Below are positions 31,146 through 38,895 of a stretch of DNA of 41,587 nucleotides, one piece after another. The stretch spans positions 1 to 41,587 of the forward strand of contig CANQZC010000013.1 of NCBI GenBank assembly GCA_947628235.1. The letters run 5' to 3'. Positions within the stretch are counted from its first letter, which is position 1. Each line of letters opens with the position of its first letter. The notes under the pieces were generated by a model. The model saw nothing but the letters and a program-made list of their open reading frames with translations. It ran no database searches and was not told the origin of the DNA. A program made the position numbers and the translations under genes. The stretch comes from an uncultured Bacilli bacterium. Its GTDB lineage: Bacteria; Bacillota_I; Bacilli_A; RF39; UBA660.

Positions 31146-31702
31146 GCGAATTAGATGTATATATTGCATCTGATGCTAAGATTAAATATGAATATTTTAA
31201 ATGGCTGTGTGATCTGGTTCACATTAGTGGGCCAGACAGCTATTTAATCTTAGGTAAAGAATTATTCAAAACAAGCTTTTATAGTTTGGTAAATAATGAT
31301 AATAATCGAGAAGCTGATGGAAAAAGACTCAGGAAAGACTTCCTTGATGAGGAAAACTATCTTGACTCCGGCGCATTAGATGGCCCTTGCTCTGTTCTTG
31401 AAATGCTTATAGCATTGTCTATTAGGATAGAAAAAGAACTTTATAAATTAGATGAAGACAATAAATGTATTGAATATTTTTGGATGCTTATATCTAATCT
31501 GGGGCTGGACCAACTCGATGATGAGCATTATGTTGAGAAGAACGGAGATTTGATATTTAATCATGTTATGGATATTTTTCTTAATCGAAAATATAATAGA
31601 AAAGGTCTTGGAGGACTGTTTCCTCTAAAGAACACTAAGAACGATCAAAGAAAAATTGAAATATGGTATCAGATGCAGGAATATTTAAATGAAAACTTTT
31701 AA
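31142..31702 (+). CDS. Conserved phage protein (YFKWLCDL type)
   Basis: A 186-residue protein of a family common in Firmicutes phages and recognisable by YFKWLCDLV at 17-25, READGKRLRKDFL, LDGPCSVLEMLIALSIRIE near 90, FWMLISNLGL, and FLNRKYNRKGLGGLFPLK with EIWYQMQEYL at the end. It is largely helical with conserved Trp and Arg residues. No function has been established to my knowledge. It may belong with the small zinc-binding proteins just downstream, made from the same message. Confidence 0.74.
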   Translation: MSELDVYIASDAKIKYEYFKWLCDLVHISGPDSYLILGKELFKTSFYSLVNNDNNREADGKRLRKDFLDEENYLDSGALDGPCSVLEMLIALSIRIEKELYKLDEDNKCIEYFWMLISNLGLDQLDDEHYVEKNGDLIFNHVMDIFLNRKYNRKGLGGLFPLKNTKNDQRKIEIWYQMQEYLNENF

Positions 31703-31722
31703 TACTGAAAGGAGAAATAACT

Positions 31723-31938
31723 ATGTGTGGTACACCTAGCATGACAAAATGCGATATGTGTAAAAAAGAAATTGAACATTCTGAAGATATTTTTGAACTA
31801 AATTTATATCCTAAACGAGTATATAGTGAAAAACAAAGAGAACATACTATTCCAAGCACAACATTATGTAAAGACTGTGCAGATCGGATGGTAATGATAT
31901 TTGATACTATTAACAATTATGAAAAGGAGAAATTATAA
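31723..31938 (+). CDS. Small zinc-ribbon protein 1
   Basis: A 71-residue protein with CDMC (10-13) and CKDC (49-52), a two-knuckle zinc site. ATG 31723 follows AAAGGAGAAATAACT. It is the first of four consecutive small proteins with the same CxxC...CxxC layout; sequence between the knuckles is not conserved. Such proteins usually bind nucleic acid or proteins. Its stop shares a base with the next ATG. Confidence 0.7.
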   Translation: MCGTPSMTKCDMCKKEIEHSEDIFELNLYPKRVYSEKQREHTIPSTTLCKDCADRMVMIFDTINNYEKEKL

Positions 31939-32156
31939 TGAAAAAGATAATATGTGATATTTGTGGAAGAGATATTCCAGGTAATGAACAAGTGTTTAAT
32001 ATGAGTATTGGCAATTCGGACGAATCTATTATGGAAACTATTTTAGCGCCAGCACCCTTCTTCAAGATTGATGTTTGTAAAAAATGTGCAAACGATGTAT
32101 GGGATATATATTGTAATCCTGAAAGGGATTTGCATGATTATAAGAAGGAGAAATAA
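31938..32156 (+). CDS. Small zinc-ribbon protein 2
   Basis: A 72-residue protein with CDIC (6-9) and CKKC (51-54). KKIICDICGRDIPGNEQVF and KIDVCKKCANDVWDIY place the knuckles at the two ends, as in the proteins on either side. AAAGGAGAAATTATA lies before its ATG. The function is unknown; the array suggests duplication followed by divergence. Confidence 0.7.
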   Translation: MKKIICDICGRDIPGNEQVFNMSIGNSDESIMETILAPAPFFKIDVCKKCANDVWDIYCNPERDLHDYKKEK

Positions 32157-32158
32157 TT

Positions 32159-32350
32159 ATGAGTGACCATATAGTATGTGATGTTTGTTTAAAAGAAATA
32201 GATTATAAAAATGAGCCAGTAATTTGTATTGTTCCTGGTGTTAATTTGTGCTCGAAATGTGCACAAGTAATATCAGACAAAATTGGAAGAAGGCTTTATC
32301 CAACAAATTTTGATACTAGCAATGATGTAGAGGAGAGTAATAATGATTGA
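32159..32350 (+). CDS. Small zinc-ribbon protein 3, with a capsid-like peptide
   Basis: A 63-residue protein with CDVC (7-10) and CSKC (31-34). ATG 32159 follows AAGGAGAAATAATT. Residues 39-49 (SDKIGRRLYPT) are identical to residues 481-491 of the phage's own capsid fusion protein, although the codons differ at four third positions. An acidic tail (EESNND) follows and overlaps the next gene. The role is not known. Confidence 0.7.
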   Translation: MSDHIVCDVCLKEIDYKNEPVICIVPGVNLCSKCAQVISDKIGRRLYPTNFDTSNDVEESNND

Positions 32351-32630
32351 TATATTAATTAAATGTGATCTTTGCGGATGCATGGATACTTTTAAAGGTA
32401 TAGAAATTATAACAGACATGACAGATGAACGTGTTTGCAGTATAATTCCTACAATTAAGAATAATGAAAAGCCGTATATGGCGTATGATCTTACTACTTT
32501 TGAAACTGAATTTCTTCATGTTTGCCCTAAGTGCCACGAGAAAATAAGTGACCTTATCAGCTATGCGCGCATGTCAAAACTGGCACAATGTGTCAATTCT
32601 GAAGAAAAATCTGAAGAATTTGAGGCTTAA
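32343..32630 (+). CDS. Small zinc-ribbon protein 4
   Basis: A 95-residue protein with CDLCGC (8-13) and CPKCHE (60-65), the longest of the four. GAGGAG precedes ATG 32343 within the end of the previous gene. The last 60 bases contain TGGCACAATGTGTCAATTC, which recurs in the noncoding region beyond, so the proposed origin begins inside this gene. Function unknown. Confidence 0.68.
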   Translation: MIDILIKCDLCGCMDTFKGIEIITDMTDERVCSIIPTIKNNEKPYMAYDLTTFETEFLHVCPKCHEKISDLISYARMSKLAQCVNSEEKSEEFEA

Positions 32631-32930
32631 AAATTGTAAAAAATCATCAAAAAATTAAAAATGTGTCAAAAAAGTGGCACAATGTGTCAATTCTGAATTC
32701 AAAATTGACACAAAATTTTTGATGAAAATTGGTAAAATTGGGGTAAAAATGGGCTATTTTGGGCTATTTTACCCCTTTTTTACTATATTTTTACTAATTT
32801 TTATTAAAAAATATATAAATATATAATAAATGTGTCAATTTTCCACTAAAAAGTGTAAAAACTTTTGTAGAAAAAAAATATAAAAAGTTTGAAATGTGTC
32901 AAAAAAATTGACAAATTGACACAAGGTCCT
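32580..32930. other. Putative replication origin with TGTGTCAA boxes
   Basis: Apart from a terminator, the 317 bases from 32631 to 32947 hold no gene. TGTGTCAA occurs at 32589, 32662, 32683, 32831 and 32895, and its complement TTGACACA at 32705 and 32916; one pair forms TGTGTCAATT/AATTGACACA (32683-32692, 32703-32712). TGGCACAATGTGTCAATTC appears at 32581 and again at 32676. A strongly AT-rich tract (32776-32830) would suit DNA unwinding. The position directly before the helicase-primase-polymerase gene supports an iteron-type origin, with repressor binding sites as the main alternative. Confidence 0.6.
32740..32781 (+). terminator. Intrinsic terminator inside the origin region
   Basis: GGGGTAAAA (32740-32748) pairs with TTTTACCCC (32767-32775), followed by a run of T. 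The loop holds a tandem GGGCTATTTT (32751, 32761). It probably ends the message of the 27387-32630 genes. Confidence 0.75.
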
Positions 32931-32947
32931 GAAAGGAGATATATTAT

Positions 32948-35900
32948 GTGGATTTTTACAAGATAAAAGAAAAGGTAAAAAGCAATGGAGTTATTGAGAT
33001 ATATCCTGACTTTAAAGTATGTCGTTCTTCTGATCTTATGGTTCGAGGAAAGGCTTTCTATGCTATTTGGGATGAGGAACAAGGCTTGTGGTCCACAGAT
33101 GAATATGATGTGCAAAGACTTGTAGATAAAGATCTTTTAAGCTATAAAGATGAAATTTCCAAAGAAAAACCTGGAATATATAAAGTTTTATTATTAAGTG
33201 ATTTCTCAACTAATTCTTGGATGAATTTTAAAAAATATATTAATAATTTGTCTGATTCTAATCAAACACTTGATAATAAAATATTCTTTGAGGATTCTAA
33301 AATATCCAAAAAAGATTATGCAAGCAAAAGACTTCCATATTCATTATCCAACCAAAACATAGAAGCGTATGAAGAGCTTATTAGCAAATTATATGATGAA
33401 GAGAATCGACAAAAAATAGAATGGGCAATCGGTTCTATATTTTCTGGAGATAGTAAAAATATTCAAAAATTTATGGTTTTGTATGGTGACCATGGAACTG
33501 GAAAATCTACGGTGATAAACATCATACAAAAATTATTTAAAGGATATTATGCTACCTTTGATGCTAAGGCTCTTACTACAAATAATAATTCTTTTAGCAC
33601 AGATGTATTCAGAAGCAACCCATTGGTCGCTGTCCAACATGATGGGGATTTGTCTAAAATAGAAGATAATACAAAATTAAATTCAATAGTCTCTCATGAA
33701 GAGATGACTATGAATGAAAAGTATAAATCTTCTTATACATCAAAATGCAACTGCTTTTTATTTTTGGCGACTAATAAACCGGTTAAGATAACAGACGCAA
33801 AATCTGGAATTATTAGAAGACTCGTAGATGTTAAACCGACCGGATTTAAGTTTCCTAAGAAAAAATATGACCAGCTATATTCTCAAATAGATTATGAACT
33901 TGGTGGAATAGCTATGCATTGCATCAATGTGTATAAAGAATTAGGTTCTGGATATTATAATAATTATGTTCCATTCGATATGATATTTCAGACAGATGTA
34001 TTCTTTAATTTTGTTGAAGATTATTTTGATGTATTTAAAGAACAAGATGGATGCTCTCTAAAACAAGCATATTCTATGTACAAAGAATATTGTGAGGATT
34101 CTTTAATTCCATTTAAACTCCCAATGTATAAATTTAGAGAGGAACTCAAAAATTATTTTGATGACTATAAGGAACGGGCAAGAATAGATGATAGACAAGT
34201 TAGATGCTATTTCTCTGGCTTTAAAGCCTATAAGTTTGTTATTCAAAAGCAAGAGGATAAAGTTGAAGACAATATTTTTGAATTAAAAGTTCAAGAGTCA
34301 TTATTCGACAAACTTGCAAAAGATTATCCTGCCCAACTAGCATCAGAAGATGGGTTTCCCACAAAAAAATGGGAGAATAATAAAAATACTTTGAAAGATA
34401 TTGATACTTCAAAATTGCATTATGTAAAAGTTCCAGATAATCATATTGTTATAGACTTTGATTTAAAAGATGAAAACGGAAATAAATCGCTTACAAAAAA
34501 TATTGCAGCGGCAAGTAAATATCCACCAACATATGCTGAAGTAAGTAAAAGTGGAAAAGGAATTCATCTTCATTATATTTATACTGGAGATGTTTCATCT
34601 CTTTCTAATATTATTTCTGAAGGAATTGAAATAAAAAAGCCTATCGGCAATAGCTCTATAAGAAGAAAACTTACACTATGCAATAATTTAGAAGTTTCTA
34701 CAATATCTTCCGGACTGCCACAAAGGAGCAAAAAAATGATTAATTTTGAGTCTGTCAAAGATGAAAAACATCTAAGAGCTTTAATAAATAAAGCACTTAA
34801 AAAAGAAATACATGCAAATACAAAACCTAATATTGATTATATTAAAAAAGTTTTGGATGATGCATATAATTCTGGAATGCCTTATGATGTTAGAGACTTA
34901 AGAACAAAAATATTATCATTTGCTAATAATTCCACAAACCAATCTGGATATTGTGTAAACTTAGTATCTAAAATGCAATTTAATTCTGAAGAACAATCTG
35001 AAAATAAAGAATCTTCTGAAGAAGATATAACATTTTTTGATATCGAAGTATACCCAAACTTATTTTTAATTGGTTTTAAAACCATGGATGTTGATAATTT
35101 CTCTTATTTAATAAATCCAAAACCAAGTGAAATAGAAAAATTATTTGATAAGAAACTTGTTGGATTTAATTGTAGACGATATGACAATCATATGGTATAT
35201 GCAGCATATTTAGGTTACACCACAGAACAATTATTTAAGCTTTCACAAAAAATAATTTCTGGAAGTAAAAATGCATTTTTTGGAGAGGCCTATAATATAT
35301 CATATACTGATGTTTATGATTTTTGTTCAAAAAAGCAAAGTTTAAAGAAATGGGAAATAGAACTTGGAATACATCATCAAGAATTAGAGTATCCATGGAA
35401 TAAACCCGTTCCAGAAAAAAACTGGCCAAAGGTAATTGAATATAATAAATATGATGTATTGGCAACAGAAGCAGTCTTCAAAGCAAGAAAAGCAGATTTT
35501 GTTGCCAGAGAAATATTGGCTGAATTATCTGGAGGTTCTATTAATGACACTACAAATTCTTTAACTGCCAAATTGATATTTGGTAATGATAAAAATCCCC
35601 AGTCTCAATTTAATTATAGAGATCTTAGTGATATGTCAGATTTTGCTCTGCGAGTAAATAATGATTATACATTATTTGACTCAAAAAAGAGACCTATATT
35701 TGATGGATATAAATTTGAAAATGGTGAATCCACATATATGGGAGAAAAAGTTGGGGAAGGAGGACGAGTTTTATCAGTACCAGGAATATATTATAATGTT
35801 GCTTTACTTGACATAGAATCTATGCATCCGTCTACTATTGTTGCTGAACAGTTATTTGGAAAATATACAGATAATTTTAATCGGATTCTTCAAATAAGAT

Positions 35901-36760
35901 TAGCTATAAAGCATAAAAATATTAAAAAAGCTAAAACCCTTGGCAAAGGAATGCTTGATAAATATTTAGAGGATGATGAACTTGTAAAAGCTCTTGCTTA
36001 TGCTTTAAAAATAGCTATAAATTCTGTATATGGATTGACTGCAGCTAGCTTTAATAATCTCTTTAGAGACCCAAGAAATATAGATAACATCGTTGCTAAG
36101 CGAGGAGCATTATTTATGATCAATCTTACTAGATATGTAAGAGAACATGGATATGAAGTTGCTCATATAAAAACTGATTCTATTAAAATACCCAATGCTG
36201 ACCAAAAAATAATAGATCTTGTAAAAGACTATGGTCAAATGTATGGATATAATTTTGATCATGAAGCTACTTATGAAAAAATGTGTTTAGTAAATGATGC
36301 AGTTTATATTGCCAAATACAAAGATGATGGTTGGACTGCAACAGGAACCCAATTTGCTGTACCTTATGTATTTAAAACTTTATTTTCTCACGATAAGATA
36401 GAATTTACAGATTTATGCGAAACTAAAGCGGTCACAAGCACATTGTATCTTGACATGAATGAAAATCTTGAAGAAGGAGAGCATGATTTAAAATTCATTG
36501 GCAAAGTTGGCTCATTTTGCCCAATAAAACCTGGATGTGGTGGTGGAATACTTTTAAGAGAAAACGGAGATAAATATTCTGCTGCTGTAGGTTCAAAAGG
36601 ATATCGTTGGCTTGAAGCTGAGGTAGTTAAGGAATTAGGAAAGGAAGATGATATTGATTTGTCATATTATCGAAAATTAGCAGATGATGCTATAGATGCT
36701 ATATCAAAGTACGGGGACTTTGATAGCTTTATATCTGATGATACTCCCCCATGGAATTAA
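32948..36760 (+). CDS. SF3 helicase-primase-exonuclease-family B DNA polymerase fusion
   Basis: GTG 32948 follows AAAGGAGATATATT; the protein has 1,270 residues. Residues 100-420: SF3 helicase with Walker A GDHGTGKST (180-188), AVQHDGDLS and FLATNKP (sensor-like). Residues 450-620: archaeo-eukaryotic primase-like domain with IDFD (Asp503, Asp505) and SGKGIHLH (His540, His542). From 695: exonuclease, Asp698/Glu700 in FFDIEVYP, FNCRRYDNH near 745 and YNKYD near 835. Polymerase motif A is LLDIESMHPS (Asp955), motif B KIAINSVYGL (1021-1030), motif C HIKTDSI (Asp1077). Lys1075 replaces the first Asp of the usual DTD. The protein appears to unwind, prime and copy DNA. Helicase before primase is the reverse of P4-type proteins. 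Confidence 0.88.
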   Translation: MDFYKIKEKVKSNGVIEIYPDFKVCRSSDLMVRGKAFYAIWDEEQGLWSTDEYDVQRLVDKDLLSYKDEISKEKPGIYKVLLLSDFSTNSWMNFKKYINNLSDSNQTLDNKIFFEDSKISKKDYASKRLPYSLSNQNIEAYEELISKLYDEENRQKIEWAIGSIFSGDSKNIQKFMVLYGDHGTGKSTVINIIQKLFKGYYATFDAKALTTNNNSFSTDVFRSNPLVAVQHDGDLSKIEDNTKLNSIVSHEEMTMNEKYKSSYTSKCNCFLFLATNKPVKITDAKSGIIRRLVDVKPTGFKFPKKKYDQLYSQIDYELGGIAMHCINVYKELGSGYYNNYVPFDMIFQTDVFFNFVEDYFDVFKEQDGCSLKQAYSMYKEYCEDSLIPFKLPMYKFREELKNYFDDYKERARIDDRQVRCYFSGFKAYKFVIQKQEDKVEDNIFELKVQESLFDKLAKDYPAQLASEDGFPTKKWENNKNTLKDIDTSKLHYVKVPDNHIVIDFDLKDENGNKSLTKNIAAASKYPPTYAEVSKSGKGIHLHYIYTGDVSSLSNIISEGIEIKKPIGNSSIRRKLTLCNNLEVSTISSGLPQRSKKMINFESVKDEKHLRALINKALKKEIHANTKPNIDYIKKVLDDAYNSGMPYDVRDLRTKILSFANNSTNQSGYCVNLVSKMQFNSEEQSENKESSEEDITFFDIEVYPNLFLIGFKTMDVDNFSYLINPKPSEIEKLFDKKLVGFNCRRYDNHMVYAAYLGYTTEQLFKLSQKIISGSKNAFFGEAYNISYTDVYDFCSKKQSLKKWEIELGIHHQELEYPWNKPVPEKNWPKVIEYNKYDVLATEAVFKARKADFVAREILAELSGGSINDTTNSLTAKLIFGNDKNPQSQFNYRDLSDMSDFALRVNNDYTLFDSKKRPIFDGYKFENGESTYMGEKVGEGGRVLSVPGIYYNVALLDIESMHPSTIVAEQLFGKYTDNFNRILQIRLAIKHKNIKKAKTLGKGMLDKYLEDDELVKALAYALKIAINSVYGLTAASFNNLFRDPRNIDNIVAKRGALFMINLTRYVREHGYEVAHIKTDSIKIPNADQKIIDLVKDYGQMYGYNFDHEATYEKMCLVNDAVYIAKYKDDGWTATGTQFAVPYVFKTLFSHDKIEFTDLCETKAVTSTLYLDMNENLEEGEHDLKFIGKVGSFCPIKPGCGGGILLRENGDKYSAAVGSKGYRWLEAEVVKELGKEDDIDLSYYRKLADDAIDAISKYGDFDSFISDDTPPWN

Positions 36761-36778
36761 GAAAAGGAGCAAATAACC

Positions 36779-37297
36779 GTGTCAAAAAATATTGCTATAG
36801 AAAATGCAACACTTGCTTTTAAAAACTTTGCTGGAAAAGAAGGAAAATATAATGCAGAAGGAAGAAGAAATTTCTGTGTTATATTGGATAAAGAAACTGC
36901 AGATTTAATGGCTGATGATGGATGGAATGTAAGATATCTTACTCCAAGAGATGAAAATGAAGAAGAGCAGCCATATATTCAGGTTTCTGTAAGGTTCGAT
37001 AATTATCCTCCGAAAGTAATCGTTATAACCTCAAATGGAAAAAGTCAACTTAAAGAAGAGGAAATATCTATGCTTGATTGGGCGGATATTGAATCAGTTG
37101 ATCTTATATTATCTCCATATGAGTGGAATGTGAACGGCAAAACAGGAAAGAAAGCATATCTTAAATCAATGTATGTTACTCTTGAAGAAGATGAATTTGA
37201 GAGTAAATATTACGATGCACCTGACAGTTCTGAAAATTGTATAGGTGGCTGTGGAAATTGTGCAGTTTGCACAGGGAAGTGCCATCATGCAGATTGA
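36779..37297 (+). CDS. Single-stranded DNA-binding-like protein with Cys-rich tail
   Basis: The 172-residue protein matches conserved phage proteins placed just after the replicative polymerase and thought to bind single-stranded DNA (IENATLAFKNFAGKEGKYNAEGRRNFCVIL, WNVRYLTPRDENEEEQPYIQVSVRF, LDWADIESVDLILSPYEW, KAYLKSMYVTLEEDEFE). The start is GTG 36779 after AAAAGGAGC. Instead of the acidic tip of bacterial SSB, it ends in a cluster CIGGCGNCAVCTGKCHH, five Cys and two His, probably zinc-binding. It overlaps the helicase gene by 11 bases. Confidence 0.7.
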   Translation: MSKNIAIENATLAFKNFAGKEGKYNAEGRRNFCVILDKETADLMADDGWNVRYLTPRDENEEEQPYIQVSVRFDNYPPKVIVITSNGKSQLKEEEISMLDWADIESVDLILSPYEWNVNGKTGKKAYLKSMYVTLEEDEFESKYYDAPDSSENCIGGCGNCAVCTGKCHHAD

Positions 37298-38495
37298 ATT
37301 GTATGATTACCAAAAAGAAGCAATAAAGAAATTACAATCCGGCTCCATCCTTTGCGGTGGGGTCGGATCTGGTAAATCTTTAACTTCTTTATTTTTCTAC
37401 AAAGATAAGATATGCCGAAATTTTCAAATAATAAAAGATTTATATATTATTACTACTGCAAAAAAGAGAGATTCTTTAGAATGGGATAAAGATTTGAGTA
37501 ATCTTGGTTTATCAAAAAATCCAGAGTGCAGCATATATGGAATAAAAGTTGTGATAGACTCTTGGAATAATATAAAAAAATATGAAAATGCATCTAATGC
37601 TTTCTTTATATTTGATGAACAAAGATTAGTTGGCCATGGTGCCTGGACTAAACATTTTTTAAAGATTGCAAAAAATAATGAATGGATATTGCTATCAGCA
37701 ACTCCTGGCGATACATGGATGGATTATGTTACTGTATTTATAGCTAATGGGTTCTATAAAACAAGATCTGAATTCATAAGAAGACATGTAGTTTATAGTA
37801 GATATTCTAAATTTCCAAAAGTTGAAAAATATCTAGATTGTAAATATTTATCATGGTTAAAAGATAGAGTTTTAGTTTATATGGATTATTCTAAAAAAAC
37901 AAAAACTAAAATCACAAAAATAAAATGCGCTTATGATAAATCTTTATATTCAAATACTATTAAAAATCTATGGAATCCTTATAAAGATAAGCCTCTTAAA
38001 AATATAGTAGAATTATGTATAACTTTGAGAAGAATAGTCAATCAAGATAATTCTCGAATCAATGCATTATTAAATATTTATCAAAAGCACAAAAAAATAA
38101 TAGTTTTCTATAATTTTAATTGTGAACTTGATATTTTAGAAAAAGCGCTTAAAGAAAGAAACATACCATTTTCTCAATGGAATGGAAGAAAACATGAAGA
38201 AATACCCAATTCTTCAAAATGGGTGTATTTGGTAAATTATTCTGCAGGAGCTGAAGGATGGAACTGCATAGAGACAAATGCTATATATTTTTATTCTTTA
38301 AATCATTCTTACAAAATGATGAAGCAAGCAAGCGGAAGAATTGATCGAGTAAATACAAAATTTGAAGATTTATATTATTACTATGCATTTTCAGATTCAA
38401 CAATTGATAAATCTATTCTCAAATGTCTTGCTAATAAGAAAACATTTAATGCAAAAGATTTTATACCATCCTCGCAAGAAAAACATATGCTATAA
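37287..38495 (+). CDS. SF2/SNF2-like DNA helicase
   Basis: A 402-residue ATPase from ATG 37287 after AGGGAAG. Motifs run in order: YDYQKEAI (Q motif, 6-13), Walker A GGVGSGKS (24-31), a DEAD-box variant FIFDEQRL, motif III LLSATPG, then the second RecA fold with KIIVFYNF, SAGAEGWNC and motif VI QASGRIDRV. It is compact for the family, with no added domains. It should remodel or unwind DNA during replication or recombination, next to two nucleases. The last codons overlap promoter P6 and the stop codon is part of its TATAAT. Confidence 0.86.
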   Translation: MQIELYDYQKEAIKKLQSGSILCGGVGSGKSLTSLFFYKDKICRNFQIIKDLYIITTAKKRDSLEWDKDLSNLGLSKNPECSIYGIKVVIDSWNNIKKYENASNAFFIFDEQRLVGHGAWTKHFLKIAKNNEWILLSATPGDTWMDYVTVFIANGFYKTRSEFIRRHVVYSRYSKFPKVEKYLDCKYLSWLKDRVLVYMDYSKKTKTKITKIKCAYDKSLYSNTIKNLWNPYKDKPLKNIVELCITLRRIVNQDNSRINALLNIYQKHKKIIVFYNFNCELDILEKALKERNIPFSQWNGRKHEEIPNSSKWVYLVNYSAGAEGWNCIETNAIYFYSLNHSYKMMKQASGRIDRVNTKFEDLYYYYAFSDSTIDKSILKCLANKKTFNAKDFIPSSQEKHML

Positions 38496-38496
38496 T
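38472..38496 (+). promoter_or_regulatory. Promoter P6 of the TCGC-TATAAT family
   Basis: TCGCAAGAAAAACA starts at 38472 and TATAAT at 38491, keeping the 19-base spacing 11 kb away from the other copies. TGC before TATAAT gives an extended -10. It drives the two nuclease genes and the polymerase-like gene. Confidence 0.75.
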
Positions 38497-38499
38497 GGA

Positions 38500-38540
38500 A
38501 AGAAATAGAATGTCAAAATTTTATTTCTTATATTTTTTAG
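38500..38540 (+). promoter_or_regulatory. 5' leader hairpin with U-run after promoter P6
   Basis: AAGAAATAGAAT (38500-38511) pairs with ATTTTATTTCTT (38518-38529) in 12 pairs with one G-U and a GTCAAA loop, followed by ATATTTTTT and then AGGAG. The predicted start (near 38503) lies inside the first arm, so most of the stem would be transcribed. It may protect the 5' end or act as an attenuator; the AT-only stem makes a strong terminator unlikely. Confidence 0.5.
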
Positions 38541-38553
38541 GAGATTTCATATA

Positions 38554-38895
38554 ATGTCACCATCTGAAAACCATTTTAAAACTAGAACCATAAAAGAAAT
38601 TGAAAAAATATTTCCTGGTTCTATTATTTTACACCTGGACCCAACTGATATTCAAGGAATTCCAGATATTCTTATTTTATATAAGAATAAATGGGCAGCT
38701 CTTGAATTTAAAAAGTCTGCAACTGCAAAGTTAAGACCCAATCAGTTATATTATTTAACCACCATGGACCGCATGTCTTATGCAGCCCTAATATTTCCAG
38801 AAAATAAGGAGCAGATATTAAATGAACTTCAACAAACATTTGGATTTAGAAGGAAACCACGCCTTTCTAAGTCCAAGCAAATACCACTGGATTAA
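38554..38895 (+). CDS. VRR-NUC-type nuclease
   Basis: A 113-residue nuclease of the PD-(D/E)xK fold. The catalytic signature is GIPDILIL (Asp38), AALEFKKS (Glu51, Lys53), and the C-terminal helix LRPNQLYYL (Gln/Tyr) typical of the VRR-NUC family, which cuts branched DNA such as junctions and flaps. The start is ATG 38554 after TAGGAGATTTCATAT. It overlaps the second nuclease by 74 bases in another frame. A role in resolving replication intermediates is likely. Confidence 0.82.
   Translation: MSPSENHFKTRTIKEIEKIFPGSIILHLDPTDIQGIPDILILYKNKWAALEFKKSATAKLRPNQLYYLTTMDRMSYAALIFPENKEQILNELQQTFGFRRKPRLSKSKQIPLD

Noticed and set aside
32589..32923. TGTGTCAA repeats considered as a CRISPR or transposon end.
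   Set aside because: Units are only 8 bases, occur in both orientations at irregular spacing, and there is no transposase; an origin or operator set fits better.
32946..32966. ATG 32946, two bases before the chosen GTG of the replication fusion gene.
   Set aside because: It gives only a six-codon frame (MWIFTR then stop). It could compete for ribosomes, but there is no evidence that it matters.
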